From assembly GCA_900546615.1 (NCBI GenBank), contig URDJ01000004.1:1-64000 (forward strand): a stretch of 64,000 nt of DNA, given 5' to 3'. Under the pieces are notes generated by a model. It was not told where the DNA came from, did no database searches, and worked only from the letters and a program-made list of their open reading frames with translations. Numbering within the stretch: the first letter of the stretch is position 1; every line of letters starts with the position of its first letter. The position numbers and the translations under genes were made by a program. Of the stretch, positions 1-7,175 are shown one piece after another. The DNA is from an uncultured Eubacteriales bacterium (GTDB lineage: Bacteria; Bacillota; Clostridia; Oscillospirales; Oscillospiraceae).

Positions 1-2
1 AA

Positions 3-275
3 AAGACAACCAGCGTCTTTTTTGACGAGGCAAGCCCCATCATCGAGGTGTGTACCTACAACACTTCCCTCAAAAACCGTTTGAACGAGTATGCGAGAAA
101 GTACCCAGCCGAGTGCCGGTTGGTGGATGACGACGAGAACGGTTGCCTAACATTTGAGATCAGGAAGGGGCGGTTCAGTTTTAAGCTAAATGCCCCTTAT
201 AGCGTAGAGCGCCGGAAAGCGGCCAGCGAGTTGGCAAAGAAAAATATCCAAAATTTGAAACAGAGAAAGAAGTGA
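3..275 (+). CDS. Small accessory protein, 5' end outside window
   Basis: The open frame is already open at the first base, so the gene starts upstream of the window. A GTG at 48 could start a 75-residue product, but the frame upstream of it is also coding-like, so that GTG is probably internal. The visible part is about 90 residues, charged, with a Lys-rich tail and no membrane segment. It resembles small proteins of unknown role that I associate with clostridial integrative elements, but I cannot name the family. It ends just before a strong terminator and the defence operon. Function unknown. Confidence 0.55.
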   Translation, partial: KTTSVFFDEASPIIEVCTYNTSLKNRLNEYARKYPAECRLVDDDENGCLTFEIRKGRFSFKLNAPYSVERRKAASELAKKNIQNLKQRKK

Positions 276-281
276 TAACAC

Positions 282-320
282 GCCGCCCGTGGGGAGAATA
301 GTTCCCTGCGGGCGGCTCTT
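282..320 (+). terminator. Rho-independent terminator of the upstream small gene
   Basis: GCCGCCCG at 282-289 pairs with CGGGCGGC at 309-316, with extra GGGA/TCCC pairing inside the loop, followed by TCTTTTA. It separates the truncated gene from the restriction-modification promoter. Confidence 0.8.
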
Positions 321-327
321 TTATTGC

Positions 328-361
328 TCTGGGAATTATCTGGTGTATTACTTTTCCCAGA
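328..361. promoter_or_regulatory. Upstream operator-like inverted repeat (copy 1)
   Basis: TCTGGGAA (328-335) and TTCCCAGA (354-361) form perfect 8-base arms separated by 18 bases. The core TGGGAA-N18-TTCCCA recurs with exactly the same spacing at 394-423, on the other side of the core promoter. The pair probably forms the control region of the restriction-modification operon. Confidence 0.6.
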
Positions 362-365
362 ATAC

Positions 366-394
366 TTGAAAAAAACTTGCATTCATGCTACAAT
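366..394 (+). promoter_or_regulatory. Sigma-A promoter of the defence operon
   Basis: TTGAAA (366-371), a 17-base spacer and TACAAT (389-394). Transcription would start near 401, with the methyltransferase ATG at 438. The last base of the -10 box is the first base of operator copy 2. Confidence 0.75.
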
Positions 395-423
395 GGGAAA
401 CAATAGAGACCACTATATTCCCA
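394..423. promoter_or_regulatory. Downstream operator-like inverted repeat (copy 2)
   Basis: TGGGAA (394-399), 18 bases, TTCCCA (418-423). It abuts the -10 box and covers the predicted transcription start, so a bound protein would block initiation. Same core and spacing as 330-359. Confidence 0.6.
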
Positions 424-437
424 CCGGAGGTTTTGAT

Positions 438-1589
438 ATGGCCAAGCAGGTACACATTCGTGTTGATGATGCAATATATGAAGAACTGAGCGAATATTCT
501 GCACTCAGTGGACAGTCGATGCAGGACTGCCTGTCTGTTGCCATCAGACAGTTGCTCATAAAAAACAAAGTGGACGCTCCTTGTAAAGAGTCCGGCTACA
601 CCTTTATTGACCTGTTTGCGGGTATTGGTGGTATGCGTATCGCATTTGAACGCGCTGGTGGCCACTGCGTATATTCCAATGAATGGAATAAATACAGCCA
701 GAAAACTTACTTCGCCAATTTTGGGGAACAGCCAGATGGTGACATTACCAAAGTAAATGCTGCCGATATACCTGACCATGATATTCTTGTAGCAGGTTTC
801 CCCTGCCAGCCGTTTTCTATTGCGGGCGTATCCAAGAAACAGAGTTTGGGTCGGGCGACAGGTTTTGAGGACAAAACGCAGGGAACTCTGTTTTTTGATG
901 TGTGCAGGATTTTGAAGGCAAAGCGGCCAAAAGCCTTTATGCTTGAAAATGTAAAAAATCTGTGCAGCCACGATAAAGGTCGCACATTCAAGGTGATTCA
1001 GGAATCTCTTGCCGAGCTGAACTATAAAATATTTTTCCGTATTCTGGATGGAAAAAACTATGTTCCTCAGCACCGAGAGCGTATTGTGATTATTGGATTT
1101 GACATGGAGCGATATGGCAAGAATGTTGAATTTGATTTCGATCTGACCCTGCCTGAAAAAGCTCCTGTAATAAGAGACATTCTTGAACCCGATGTAAGCG
1201 ACAAGTATACTCTCTCTGATAAACTGTGGGCGTATCTTCAGAATTATGCCGCCAAGCATAAGGCAGCAGGTAACGGCTTCGGGTATGGAATTGCACCGCT
1301 TGACGGTATCAGCCGCACCATCAGTGCCAGATATTATAAAGACGGGTCTGAAATTCTGATCGCGCAGGAGGGCAAAAATCCCAGAAGGCTAACGCCAAGA
1401 GAATGTGCCCGTCTCCAGGGATTCCCGGACAGCTTCAAAATTCCCGTCTCGGATACCCAGGCGTATAAACAGTTCGGCAATTCTGTTGTCGTACCTTTAA
1501 TGGCTGAGGTTGCAAAGCTTGTCGTAAAAAAACTGGAAGAAATGGATTCTGCCATGAATTCTCATACAACTGAAGGGATGGTGGGTTAA
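438..1589 (+). CDS. Type II DNA (cytosine-5) methyltransferase with N-terminal RHH-like extension
   Basis: Methylates cytosine C5 within a specific DNA site using S-adenosylmethionine and protects host DNA from the adjacent nuclease. Residues 1-45 look like a ribbon-helix-helix DNA-binding fold (HIRVDDAIYEEL then an amphipathic helix). The methyltransferase follows: SAM loop DLFAGIGG near 58-65, catalytic Cys123 in FPCQPFS, ENV at 170-172, QHRER at 211-215, and C-terminal LTPRECARLQGFPDSF and QFGNSVVVP. ATG 438 is chosen because GGAGG sits at 426-430; the frame is open further upstream but lacks a ribosome site. It abuts the restriction gene with no gap (TAA then ATG). The EcoRII-family and Vsr partners suggest a CCWGG or CCNGG target. 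The N-terminal domain is a likely autoregulator, as in M.SsoII-type enzymes, though there the domain is HTH. Confidence 0.93.
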   Translation: MAKQVHIRVDDAIYEELSEYSALSGQSMQDCLSVAIRQLLIKNKVDAPCKESGYTFIDLFAGIGGMRIAFERAGGHCVYSNEWNKYSQKTYFANFGEQPDGDITKVNAADIPDHDILVAGFPCQPFSIAGVSKKQSLGRATGFEDKTQGTLFFDVCRILKAKRPKAFMLENVKNLCSHDKGRTFKVIQESLAELNYKIFFRILDGKNYVPQHRERIVIIGFDMERYGKNVEFDFDLTLPEKAPVIRDILEPDVSDKYTLSDKLWAYLQNYAAKHKAAGNGFGYGIAPLDGISRTISARYYKDGSEILIAQEGKNPRRLTPRECARLQGFPDSFKIPVSDTQAYKQFGNSVVVPLMAEVAKLVVKKLEEMDSAMNSHTTEGMVG

Positions 1590-2768
1590 ATGACGGAAGG
1601 ATATGCATTTCAGGCAATACAATCCGTTTTGAATGGACAAAAAGCATACTGTAAGTTCCTCTCTGGAAATGATACCGGATTGACCGGCGCACACCAAGCT
1701 GGAATTTACATTTCCAAACCTTCAATTTCAATTCTATTCGATACCCCCGGCGAGAAGGGAAGTAATAAGGAAAAATGGGTTAAGATCAATTGGCAGAATG
1801 ATTTGGTAACAGATACCCGTTTCATTTATTACGGACAAGGAACTCGAAATGAATATCGAATTACTAATTTTGGACGAGGATTTCCATTCCTGCGCCCAGA
1901 ATATACAGGCGCTCTTTTTGTCCTTGTCCAAAGAAGCAGCGAAGATTACCAAGGATTCTTTCTGAATACGGAGGACGAAATCAACCAGTTTCTTGATGCC
2001 TTTGGTATTAGTCCGACAGAGACAAATTGCCTGATTGAAATGACACAGGTTCGGCCCGAAGCACGCGAGAAAGCCGAATTTGATCGGTTTATTGAATCCT
2101 TGGACACGGATTTCCCTCTCTCTGAGGCCATGTCCGCCGCTGCAAGACATATACAGGATAAGGTGTATGATCACGCTGAGTATGCACTTACAAATCCGGA
2201 TGTCAAGCTGCTCGACTGGACAGATATGGAATATAAGCTGTTCAGAGCTATTGAATATGCTCGGTATGGAAGCATCATTACAAACGGGTTTCCTACTGTT
2301 GAAGAGTTCATTAATACTGCCAACGCTGTCTTAAACAGAAGAAAAAGCCGCGCGGGAAAAAGCCTTGAGCATCATCTGTCCGCAATTTTCAGCAAGAACA
2401 GACTTCAATATAAATCCCAAGCAATAACAGAGGGAAACAAAAAGCCTGATTTTATCTTTCCTTCACAGGAAGCTTATCACGATTTAACCTTCCCCACCGA
2501 TCATCTGATTTCCCTTGCTGCAAAGACCACATGCAAAGATCGTTGGCGTCAGGTTATTAACGAAGCTGACAGACTGAGAGATAGGCCTAAATATCTATGT
2601 ACACTTCAGCAGGGCATATCTCCTGCACAAATGGATGAAATGCAGGCGGAAAATGTAATTCTGGTAGTCCCGCGCCCGTATATTGCTACTTATCCCCGTG
2701 ACCGGCAGGATAGAATTTGGACTCTCGCTCAGTTTATAAATTATGTACGAGAGGTTGAGAAATTCTGA
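1590..2768 (+). CDS. EcoRII-family type II restriction endonuclease
   Basis: Cuts unmethylated foreign DNA, probably at CCWGG-type sites. The product is 392 residues; EcoRII is about 400. The C-terminal half carries the EcoRII catalytic core: AGKSLEHHLSAIF near 255-270, KKPDFIFP with Asp287, and the K-x3-K signature KTTCKDRW with Lys312 and Lys316, then a conserved LVVPRPYI strand. The N-terminal part (about 1-170) would be the effector DNA-binding domain of EcoRII-like type IIE enzymes. It starts immediately after the methyltransferase stop and overlaps the vsr start by one base (TGATG), so the three genes are translationally coupled. Nothing in the frame looks broken. Confidence 0.9.
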   Translation: MTEGYAFQAIQSVLNGQKAYCKFLSGNDTGLTGAHQAGIYISKPSISILFDTPGEKGSNKEKWVKINWQNDLVTDTRFIYYGQGTRNEYRITNFGRGFPFLRPEYTGALFVLVQRSSEDYQGFFLNTEDEINQFLDAFGISPTETNCLIEMTQVRPEAREKAEFDRFIESLDTDFPLSEAMSAAARHIQDKVYDHAEYALTNPDVKLLDWTDMEYKLFRAIEYARYGSIITNGFPTVEEFINTANAVLNRRKSRAGKSLEHHLSAIFSKNRLQYKSQAITEGNKKPDFIFPSQEAYHDLTFPTDHLISLAAKTTCKDRWRQVINEADRLRDRPKYLCTLQQGISPAQMDEMQAENVILVVPRPYIATYPRDRQDRIWTLAQFINYVREVEKF

Positions 2769-3220
2769 TGGCGGATATAGTTTCTCCTGAACAGCGAAGT
2801 AAAAATATGTCTGCAATTCATTCAAAAGACACCAAACCGGAGATTTATCTGAGAAAACTTCTGTTTGCGCAGGGGTTTCGCTACCGAATTGCAGTTAAAA
2901 ATATTCCAGGGCACCCGGACATATTTCTCCGCAAATACAATACAGCTATCTTTGTTCACGGCTGTTTTTGGCATCGCCACCAAGGCTGTAAATATGCTTA
3001 CATGCCCAAAAGCCGTGTAGAGTTCTGGCAGAAGAAGTTCAATGATAACATTAAGCGGGATACGGTTGTAAGGAATGAATTGTGTGATAAGAATATTAAA
3101 TGCTTGATCGTGTGGGAATGTACAATTAAGAAAATGATGAGAGACTCTTCAACTGAGAGACTTATAATAGAAAAGCTTAAGCATTTTTTGGAGAACAATG
3201 AAAGCATGACCTCTCTATAA
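2768..3220 (+). CDS. vsr: Very short patch repair (Vsr) mismatch endonuclease
   Basis: Nicks next to T:G mismatches created when 5-methylcytosine deaminates, limiting mutation at sites methylated by the neighbouring methyltransferase. At 150 residues it is full length. Visible motifs are MSAIHSKDTKPEIYLRK near the N-terminus, the catalytic Asp51 in GHPDIF, and FVHGCFWHRHQGC with His64 and His69, which match the numbering of E. coli Vsr, then EFWQKKFNDNIKRD. The start codon overlaps the restriction gene stop. A Vsr next to an EcoRII-type system supports a Dcm-like recognition sequence. Confidence 0.95.
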   Translation: MADIVSPEQRSKNMSAIHSKDTKPEIYLRKLLFAQGFRYRIAVKNIPGHPDIFLRKYNTAIFVHGCFWHRHQGCKYAYMPKSRVEFWQKKFNDNIKRDTVVRNELCDKNIKCLIVWECTIKKMMRDSSTERLIIEKLKHFLENNESMTSL

Positions 3221-3249
3221 ATTGTACCATTTTAAGTTTGGAGGCAGAA

Positions 3250-3777
3250 GTGGCAAACAACTTACAAAAACTCATATATAATCTATCTGCAATTTCGCCT
3301 TTGTGCTTTGTCTTTGCTGTTCTTTGGTATATCCAAAAACACACACTAATAATGCCTGCTATCTGTGTTTGTATCGGTATAATAGCAATTCTCTGCTTAG
3401 CGGTTTCGTTTTCTTATGGAAAAAAACATGTAGCGCCTATTATTATCAGGGTGACGGACATATCTCCACATGATGGATGGGTCGTGGCTTATATCGTTTC
3501 CTATATGATTCCTTTCGCAAGTATGGCTATAAAGGATTTTGATATAATAATTTGTGGTATCATTGCCGCGATACTTATTGTCATAGTTCCTTTTATCAAC
3601 TCGGCGATTCCAAATCCTTTGCTTGTGTGCAGAAAATACCATTTTTATAAAATAAGTGCAGAAAACGGCATATCTGGATACCTGTTTATAAGCAAGAGGA
3701 AATTACGAAAAGCAAAAGATATAACGACTATTAAACGAGTTTTTGATTTTTTGCTTATAGATACAGAGGTGCAATAA
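3250..3777 (+). CDS. kwaA: KwaA-like membrane subunit of a Kiwa anti-phage system
   Basis: A 175-residue integral membrane protein with about four hydrophobic segments (near 10-28, 33-53, 77-95 and 98-118) and a basic cytoplasmic tail. Kiwa KwaA proteins are small four-helix membrane proteins that form the phage-sensing complex with KwaB. Assignment rests on size, topology and the adjacent DUF4868/KwaB gene rather than on catalytic motifs. GTG 3250 is preferred over TTG 3238 because GGAGG lies at 3240-3244. It begins 29 bases after vsr with no terminator between, so it is probably co-transcribed with the restriction-modification genes. The TAA stop overlaps the kwaB ATG by one base. The sequence is noticeably AT-richer than the methyltransferase gene. 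Confidence 0.7.
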   Translation: MANNLQKLIYNLSAISPLCFVFAVLWYIQKHTLIMPAICVCIGIIAILCLAVSFSYGKKHVAPIIIRVTDISPHDGWVVAYIVSYMIPFASMAIKDFDIIICGIIAAILIVIVPFINSAIPNPLLVCRKYHFYKISAENGISGYLFISKRKLRKAKDITTIKRVFDFLLIDTEVQ

Positions 3778-4661
3778 TGTTTCAAAATTGTTCTGTAATG
3801 ATTATAAGGGCCGACAATCCGTCTGAAATACTTCGATTAGAAGTAGATGCAGAAACGCAAAAAGCTATTTGCGATACTTTTTCGATTGCAGTTTCAGATT
3901 TAGTTGGAGAAAAAACAAAAGTGCCTTTTGACGGAAGTTATAAACCACATCAAGACGAGTTTTTAGCTATAGAGAATTTCCAACTTGCAGACGAAATCAA
4001 GGACGCAATTCGTAATCCAATGGGTGTTGCAGCTTATCAAAAAGAAGGACACACCTTCCCTGAAATCAAGGCCATTTTTATTGGTGAACGCACTGAGACA
4101 AATGACACTGAAAAATTCGTGGTTGCCTTTCAGAGGTTCAGAAAAGAACAATATTTTTCCACAAGATGGTATAATCTCTTTTTTGAGGGTAACACATTTT
4201 ATAGGCAGAGTAATTTTGGAATCAGTATATCTGACAGCATTGATTGCTATTATACCGAAAGTGAGTTACAGTTTTCCTCCTTTTTCTTTGCCAGACAAGT
4301 TTTTGATTTAAGCGAGTTCTACCGCTCAGCTACAGATCAAGAAGTGGATTCTTTTACTGCCAGCGAAAAGCTACTGATAGAAAACTCGCAGGAATTCAAA
4401 TCTTTAGCCAATACATGGATTCGCCGCAAAATTGCGATGATTAACGATTCTGAGGTGCTTATCAATTCCCCCGCCTCTAAAATCAAAAGTCTGGCTAAAT
4501 CAGTGGGCATTGAAATAACCGTAGAGAACAAAAAAGTAGTTATTCCGAACGATAAAGAGAAGATTAAAGTTATTTTAGGCTTTCTTGATGAAGAGGCCTA
4601 TAAAGGCCCTTTTTCACAGAACACATACTTAGCAAATTCCAAGCGGCAAATCAAAAAATGA
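3777..4661 (+). CDS. kwaB: KwaB-like DUF4868 protein of a Kiwa anti-phage system
   Basis: A 294-residue soluble protein with the layout of DUF4868/KwaB: a beta-rich N-terminal half, a central segment with FVVAFQRFRKEQYF near 120-135, and a helical C-terminal domain. In characterised Kiwa systems KwaB is the DNA-binding effector that works with membrane KwaA. The start overlaps the kwaA stop (TAATG), the hallmark two-gene arrangement. No recognised nuclease motif is visible. It is the last gene of the defence operon, followed by about 500 bases of non-coding or decayed sequence. Family assignment is by recognition of the overall sequence and context. Confidence 0.75.
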   Translation: MFQNCSVMIIRADNPSEILRLEVDAETQKAICDTFSIAVSDLVGEKTKVPFDGSYKPHQDEFLAIENFQLADEIKDAIRNPMGVAAYQKEGHTFPEIKAIFIGERTETNDTEKFVVAFQRFRKEQYFSTRWYNLFFEGNTFYRQSNFGISISDSIDCYYTESELQFSSFFFARQVFDLSEFYRSATDQEVDSFTASEKLLIENSQEFKSLANTWIRRKIAMINDSEVLINSPASKIKSLAKSVGIEITVENKKVVIPNDKEKIKVILGFLDEEAYKGPFSQNTYLANSKRQIKK

Positions 4662-5153
4662 CGGCTTGGCATATCATTTCTGATAGCACGAGTCCGATAG
4701 CTTTTTGATAGCAAAAAACCGGATAGGCCATAGGATAAGGATAATCTGTATCAAAACAAATAACACCGAATCAAATCCTCTATACAAAAAAGTTTAGAAA
4801 CGGATTTAACTCGGCGAGTGGGAATAAATCAAAAAACTTAAAAACCGGTAGGAATGCAGGTTTGCAGTATTTCAAAACCCTCGTTGATAAGATTGCACTT
4901 CGATATCTTTATCGGATGTATCAAGTGGTTCGTGGGTTAAGAGTAATTTCTAAAGGCTCACAAAAAACACCATATTGACATTAAACCCCGTACTGACCGA
5001 ATAATGTCAGTACGGGGTTTTTGTCGTTTCATATTATCCATGAGCGCTTCTACGAGGGCATCGCTGGGCTCCTGTGACGGAACTTTCGCCCAATGCTGTG
5101 CCGTGTCTTTTTCGGGATAAGTATGCAGAATTTATTTTTATGATAAAATTACT
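4662..5153. other. AT-rich intergenic stretch with possible decayed coding remnant
   Basis: No intact gene seen. It contains short repeats of GATAGC around 4682-4712 and one strong hairpin (4986-5022). On the minus strand, roughly 5125 down to 4990, a stop-free frame reads PEKDTAQHWAKVPSQEPSD and continues into ALVEALMDNMKR. That is coding-like but has no start and runs into the hairpin, so it may be the tail of a lost gene. This could be the right edge of the inserted defence region. Confidence 0.4.
4986..5022 (+). terminator. Perfect 12-bp stem terminator
   Basis: CCCCGTACTGAC (4986-4997) pairs perfectly with GTCAGTACGGGG (5006-5017), 8-base loop, followed by TTTTTG. Probably ends the defence operon transcript, although it lies 325 bases past kwaB. 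Confidence 0.8.
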
Positions 5154-5190
5154 ACAGCGGCAGAGACTTAAATCTCTGTCGCTGTTTTTA
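5154..5190. terminator. Terminator hairpin between the defence region and tetR
   Basis: ACAGCGGCAGAGA (5154-5166) pairs with TCTCTGTCGCTGT (5173-5185) with one G-T pair, then TTTTTA. It overlaps the 3' end of the convergent tetR gene. Its stem resembles the hairpin at 7108-7140 that closes this module. Confidence 0.7.
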
Positions 5191-5709
5191 GCGTCTGTTT
5201 GTGTATTCGTCTTGTATGATTTTTACCATTGTTTCAGGAGATTTATCACAGCCTGAAGCAAGCCACTTCTTTATAATAGCATTCAGTCCCGCCTTGTGGA
5301 ATTCTATGTGGTAATCTAAATTATCGGAGGGAAAACCGGTTTGCTGTTTGCTGATGCTGCCTAAATCAACAACATGCTTGCTGTCATACCCTAATTTGAA
5401 ATAGGTAATATAAAAAATCTGGTTTTCCTTTATGTGCTGAAAAAGCTTAAGATAGTCGTTGCCGCAGTTATAAAGCAAATCGTTTTCGTAAAGTGCATTC
5501 ACTTCTGCTTCCAGTTTGTCCCTGATCTTATCGGCAAGGTCATAGATGTCAAGATAGTTCGCATAAAAGGTGCTTCGGTTTAATTCGGTTTTTTTGCATA
5601 AATCTGAAACAGTGAATTGCGAAATCTCTTTTGTTTGTAATAGTTGAAGAAAAGCTTTTTCAATGCTTTCTTTGGATGCCTGTCGTCTTTTGTTATTTTT
5701 GGTATTCAT
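5188..5709 (-). CDS. TetR/AcrR-family transcriptional regulator
   Basis: A 173-residue repressor-type regulator. The N-terminal TetR helix-turn-helix reads SKESIEKAFLQLLQTK, then FTVSDLCKKTELNRSTFYANY (first 60 residues). The C-terminal ligand domain is of the type common in Firmicutes and its ligand is unknown. It diverges from the membrane-protein operon at 5838. The 128-base gap holds a plus-strand promoter and a TetR-like palindrome, so it probably controls itself and that operon. Confidence 0.85.
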   Translation of the reverse strand: MNTKNNKRRQASKESIEKAFLQLLQTKEISQFTVSDLCKKTELNRSTFYANYLDIYDLADKIRDKLEAEVNALYENDLLYNCGNDYLKLFQHIKENQIFYITYFKLGYDSKHVVDLGSISKQQTGFPSDNLDYHIEFHKAGLNAIIKKWLASGCDKSPETMVKIIQDEYTNRR

Positions 5710-5752
5710 ATGATTTTCTCCATTATTCCAACACTTATTGACAAAATGATGA

Positions 5753-5780
5753 TTGATAGCCTTACCAAAACCACTATACT
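5753..5780 (+). promoter_or_regulatory. Promoter of the membrane-protein operon
   Basis: TTGATA (5753-5758), 16-base spacer, TATACT (5775-5780). An exact TTGACA at 5738-5743 is too far upstream to pair with this -10 box. Confidence 0.6.
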
Positions 5781-5792
5781 ATAGTTACATTA

Positions 5793-5811
5793 AAAACACA
5801 ACTGTTGTTTT
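5793..5811. promoter_or_regulatory. Putative TetR operator
   Basis: AAAACACAACTGTTGTTTT is an imperfect palindrome (outer AAAACA/TGTTTT arms) lying just after the -10 box at the expected transcription start, a position suited to repression by the divergent TetR protein. Confidence 0.5.
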
Positions 5812-5837
5812 AATCAAGATGGTGGAGGTGCTTTTAA

Positions 5838-6209
5838 ATGAAAAAAAGCAGTTTTGCAGCGTTGGTTATGGGGACAATCAGCGGTATGTTGTTTGCTCTC
5901 GGTATGTGTATGGCTCTGCTCCCCGAGTGGAATGCTTTTACACAAGGGGTCATCTTTGGATGTGTAGGTATTGTTTTTGGTCTGATTACGCTTTTTGTGT
6001 GGCGCAAAATTGAAAAGAAGGCTCCTATTAAGATTTCAGGTAAAGGAGTCCTTGCAATCGTGGCGGGTATTGCAGGTGCGTTGCTTCTCGGTGTAGGAAT
6101 GTGCTTTGTTATGGTGTGGGAGAAAATGGTGTTCGGCATTATTGTGGGTATTGTAGGGATTATTGCTCTGCTTTCCCTTATTCCTATCATAAACGGGTTC
6201 AAAGACTGA
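5838..6209 (+). CDS. Small four-helix membrane protein
   Basis: A 123-residue integral membrane protein with four hydrophobic segments (about 5-27, 36-54, 70-93 and 97-118) separated by short basic loops. No transport or enzymatic motif is recognised. GGAGG at 5823-5827 serves ATG 5838. It is the first gene of a three-gene operon under the divergent TetR regulator, and the next gene starts 4 bases after its stop. Its role is unknown; the operon looks like a TetR-induced envelope or stress module. Confidence 0.75.
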   Translation: MKKSSFAALVMGTISGMLFALGMCMALLPEWNAFTQGVIFGCVGIVFGLITLFVWRKIEKKAPIKISGKGVLAIVAGIAGALLLGVGMCFVMVWEKMVFGIIVGIVGIIALLSLIPIINGFKD

Positions 6210-6213
6210 TGCT

Positions 6214-6876
6214 GTGAAAATAAAGGAATATGCTCTCAAAAAGGCGCATAAGACAGAACTCAGTTCACGGCTGATTGAAGATAAACGCTATCGGGTAATC
6301 GTAAAATCGGTACTTAGCCTTGTGTTCAATTTGCTGTTTGCGTTTTATAACGGAATACTTGGTGTCTTATCTTCATCACTGATATTTATAGCGTCTTCAG
6401 TTTATTATTTACTGCTCTCCTCAATGCGTTTTTCGGCTGTGCTGGTTAACAGAAAAGGCAAAAAGCAAAATGACAGGTTGATTGTATCCATGGTAGGTGT
6501 AATGCTGATTATTCTGAGCATTGTCTTTCATATTATGGTTATCGTTAGTATGAAGCACAGTACTGCCGCCATGTATGGCACAGTCACAATGATAGCCATA
6601 GCGACATTTACTTTTACAAAGATTACTATGGCAGTTATAACCGCAGTCAAGCAAAAAGGAGAGAATTCTAAACTTTTTAAGGCTGTTAATGCAATCAGGT
6701 ACTCCGAAGTTGCAGTATCACTTCTTACAATGCAACAGTCAATGCTCGTGTCATTCGAGGGCGCTGATGAAAGAACCTCGGTCATACTGAATGCATGTAC
6801 GGGTGCGGGGGTATGCTTTTTTATACTCACACTCGGTATAATCACTTTAAAAAACAGCAGAAAGGAAACAGAGTAA
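6214..6876 (+). CDS. Multi-spanning membrane protein of unknown function
   Basis: 220 residues starting at GTG 6214, with about six hydrophobic segments and a basic N-terminus (MKIKEYALKKAHK). No recognised catalytic motif. It sits 4 bases after the preceding small membrane protein and its TAA overlaps the next ATG by one base, so the three products are co-translated and may act together. The alternative start ATG at about 6424 would remove two helices and is less likely. Confidence 0.7.
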   Translation: MKIKEYALKKAHKTELSSRLIEDKRYRVIVKSVLSLVFNLLFAFYNGILGVLSSSLIFIASSVYYLLLSSMRFSAVLVNRKGKKQNDRLIVSMVGVMLIILSIVFHIMVIVSMKHSTAAMYGTVTMIAIATFTFTKITMAVITAVKQKGENSKLFKAVNAIRYSEVAVSLLTMQQSMLVSFEGADERTSVILNACTGAGVCFFILTLGIITLKNSRKETE

Positions 6877-7103
6877 TGGCGAAATCAAAAACTGTTAAGG
6901 CAAGTGAAAAGGTTGCCGAGAAGGTAGTAGGAACATATAAAAAGGTTGAAAACGCTGTTGTTGACAGTTACAAAAAGGTAGAAGATACGGTGGTCAGCGG
7001 TTATACAAAATTTGAGGATAAATTTGTTGACCAATATCTTACAAAAGACGGGGAAACTGTTGAAGAGGCAAAAGCAAGATTGAAAAAGGAAACACAAAGA
7101 TAA
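6876..7103 (+). CDS. Small lysine-rich helical (phasin-like) protein
   Basis: 75 residues, almost wholly predicted helix, with a repeated pattern: VVGTYKKVENAVVDSYKKVE followed by DTVVSGYTKFEDKFVDQY, three diverged copies of an 11-residue amphipathic unit. This periodicity resembles phasins and late-embryogenesis-type helical proteins that lie on hydrophobic surfaces. That is a structural analogy only. The start overlaps the upstream stop by one base. A terminator follows directly. It was probably formed by internal duplication. Confidence 0.65.
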   Translation: MAKSKTVKASEKVAEKVVGTYKKVENAVVDSYKKVEDTVVSGYTKFEDKFVDQYLTKDGETVEEAKARLKKETQR

Positions 7104-7107
7104 GGCT

Positions 7108-7144
7108 ACGGCGGCAGGGACTAAAAATCCTTGCCGCCGTTATG
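7108..7144 (+). terminator. Terminator of the TetR-controlled operon
   Basis: ACGGCGGCAGGGA (7108-7120) pairs with TCCTTGCCGCCGT (7128-7140) with one G-T pair; the U-tract is poor (TATGTAT). It closely resembles the hairpin at 5154-5185. Confidence 0.65.
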
Positions 7145-7175
7145 TATAGTTATGATGCTTACTGGTGTGCAGGTG

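Noticed and set aside
5738..5743. Exact TTGACA upstream of the TetR-controlled operon as the -35 box
   Set aside because: No -10 box at 16-18 bases; TTGATA at 5753 pairs properly with TATACT at 5775.
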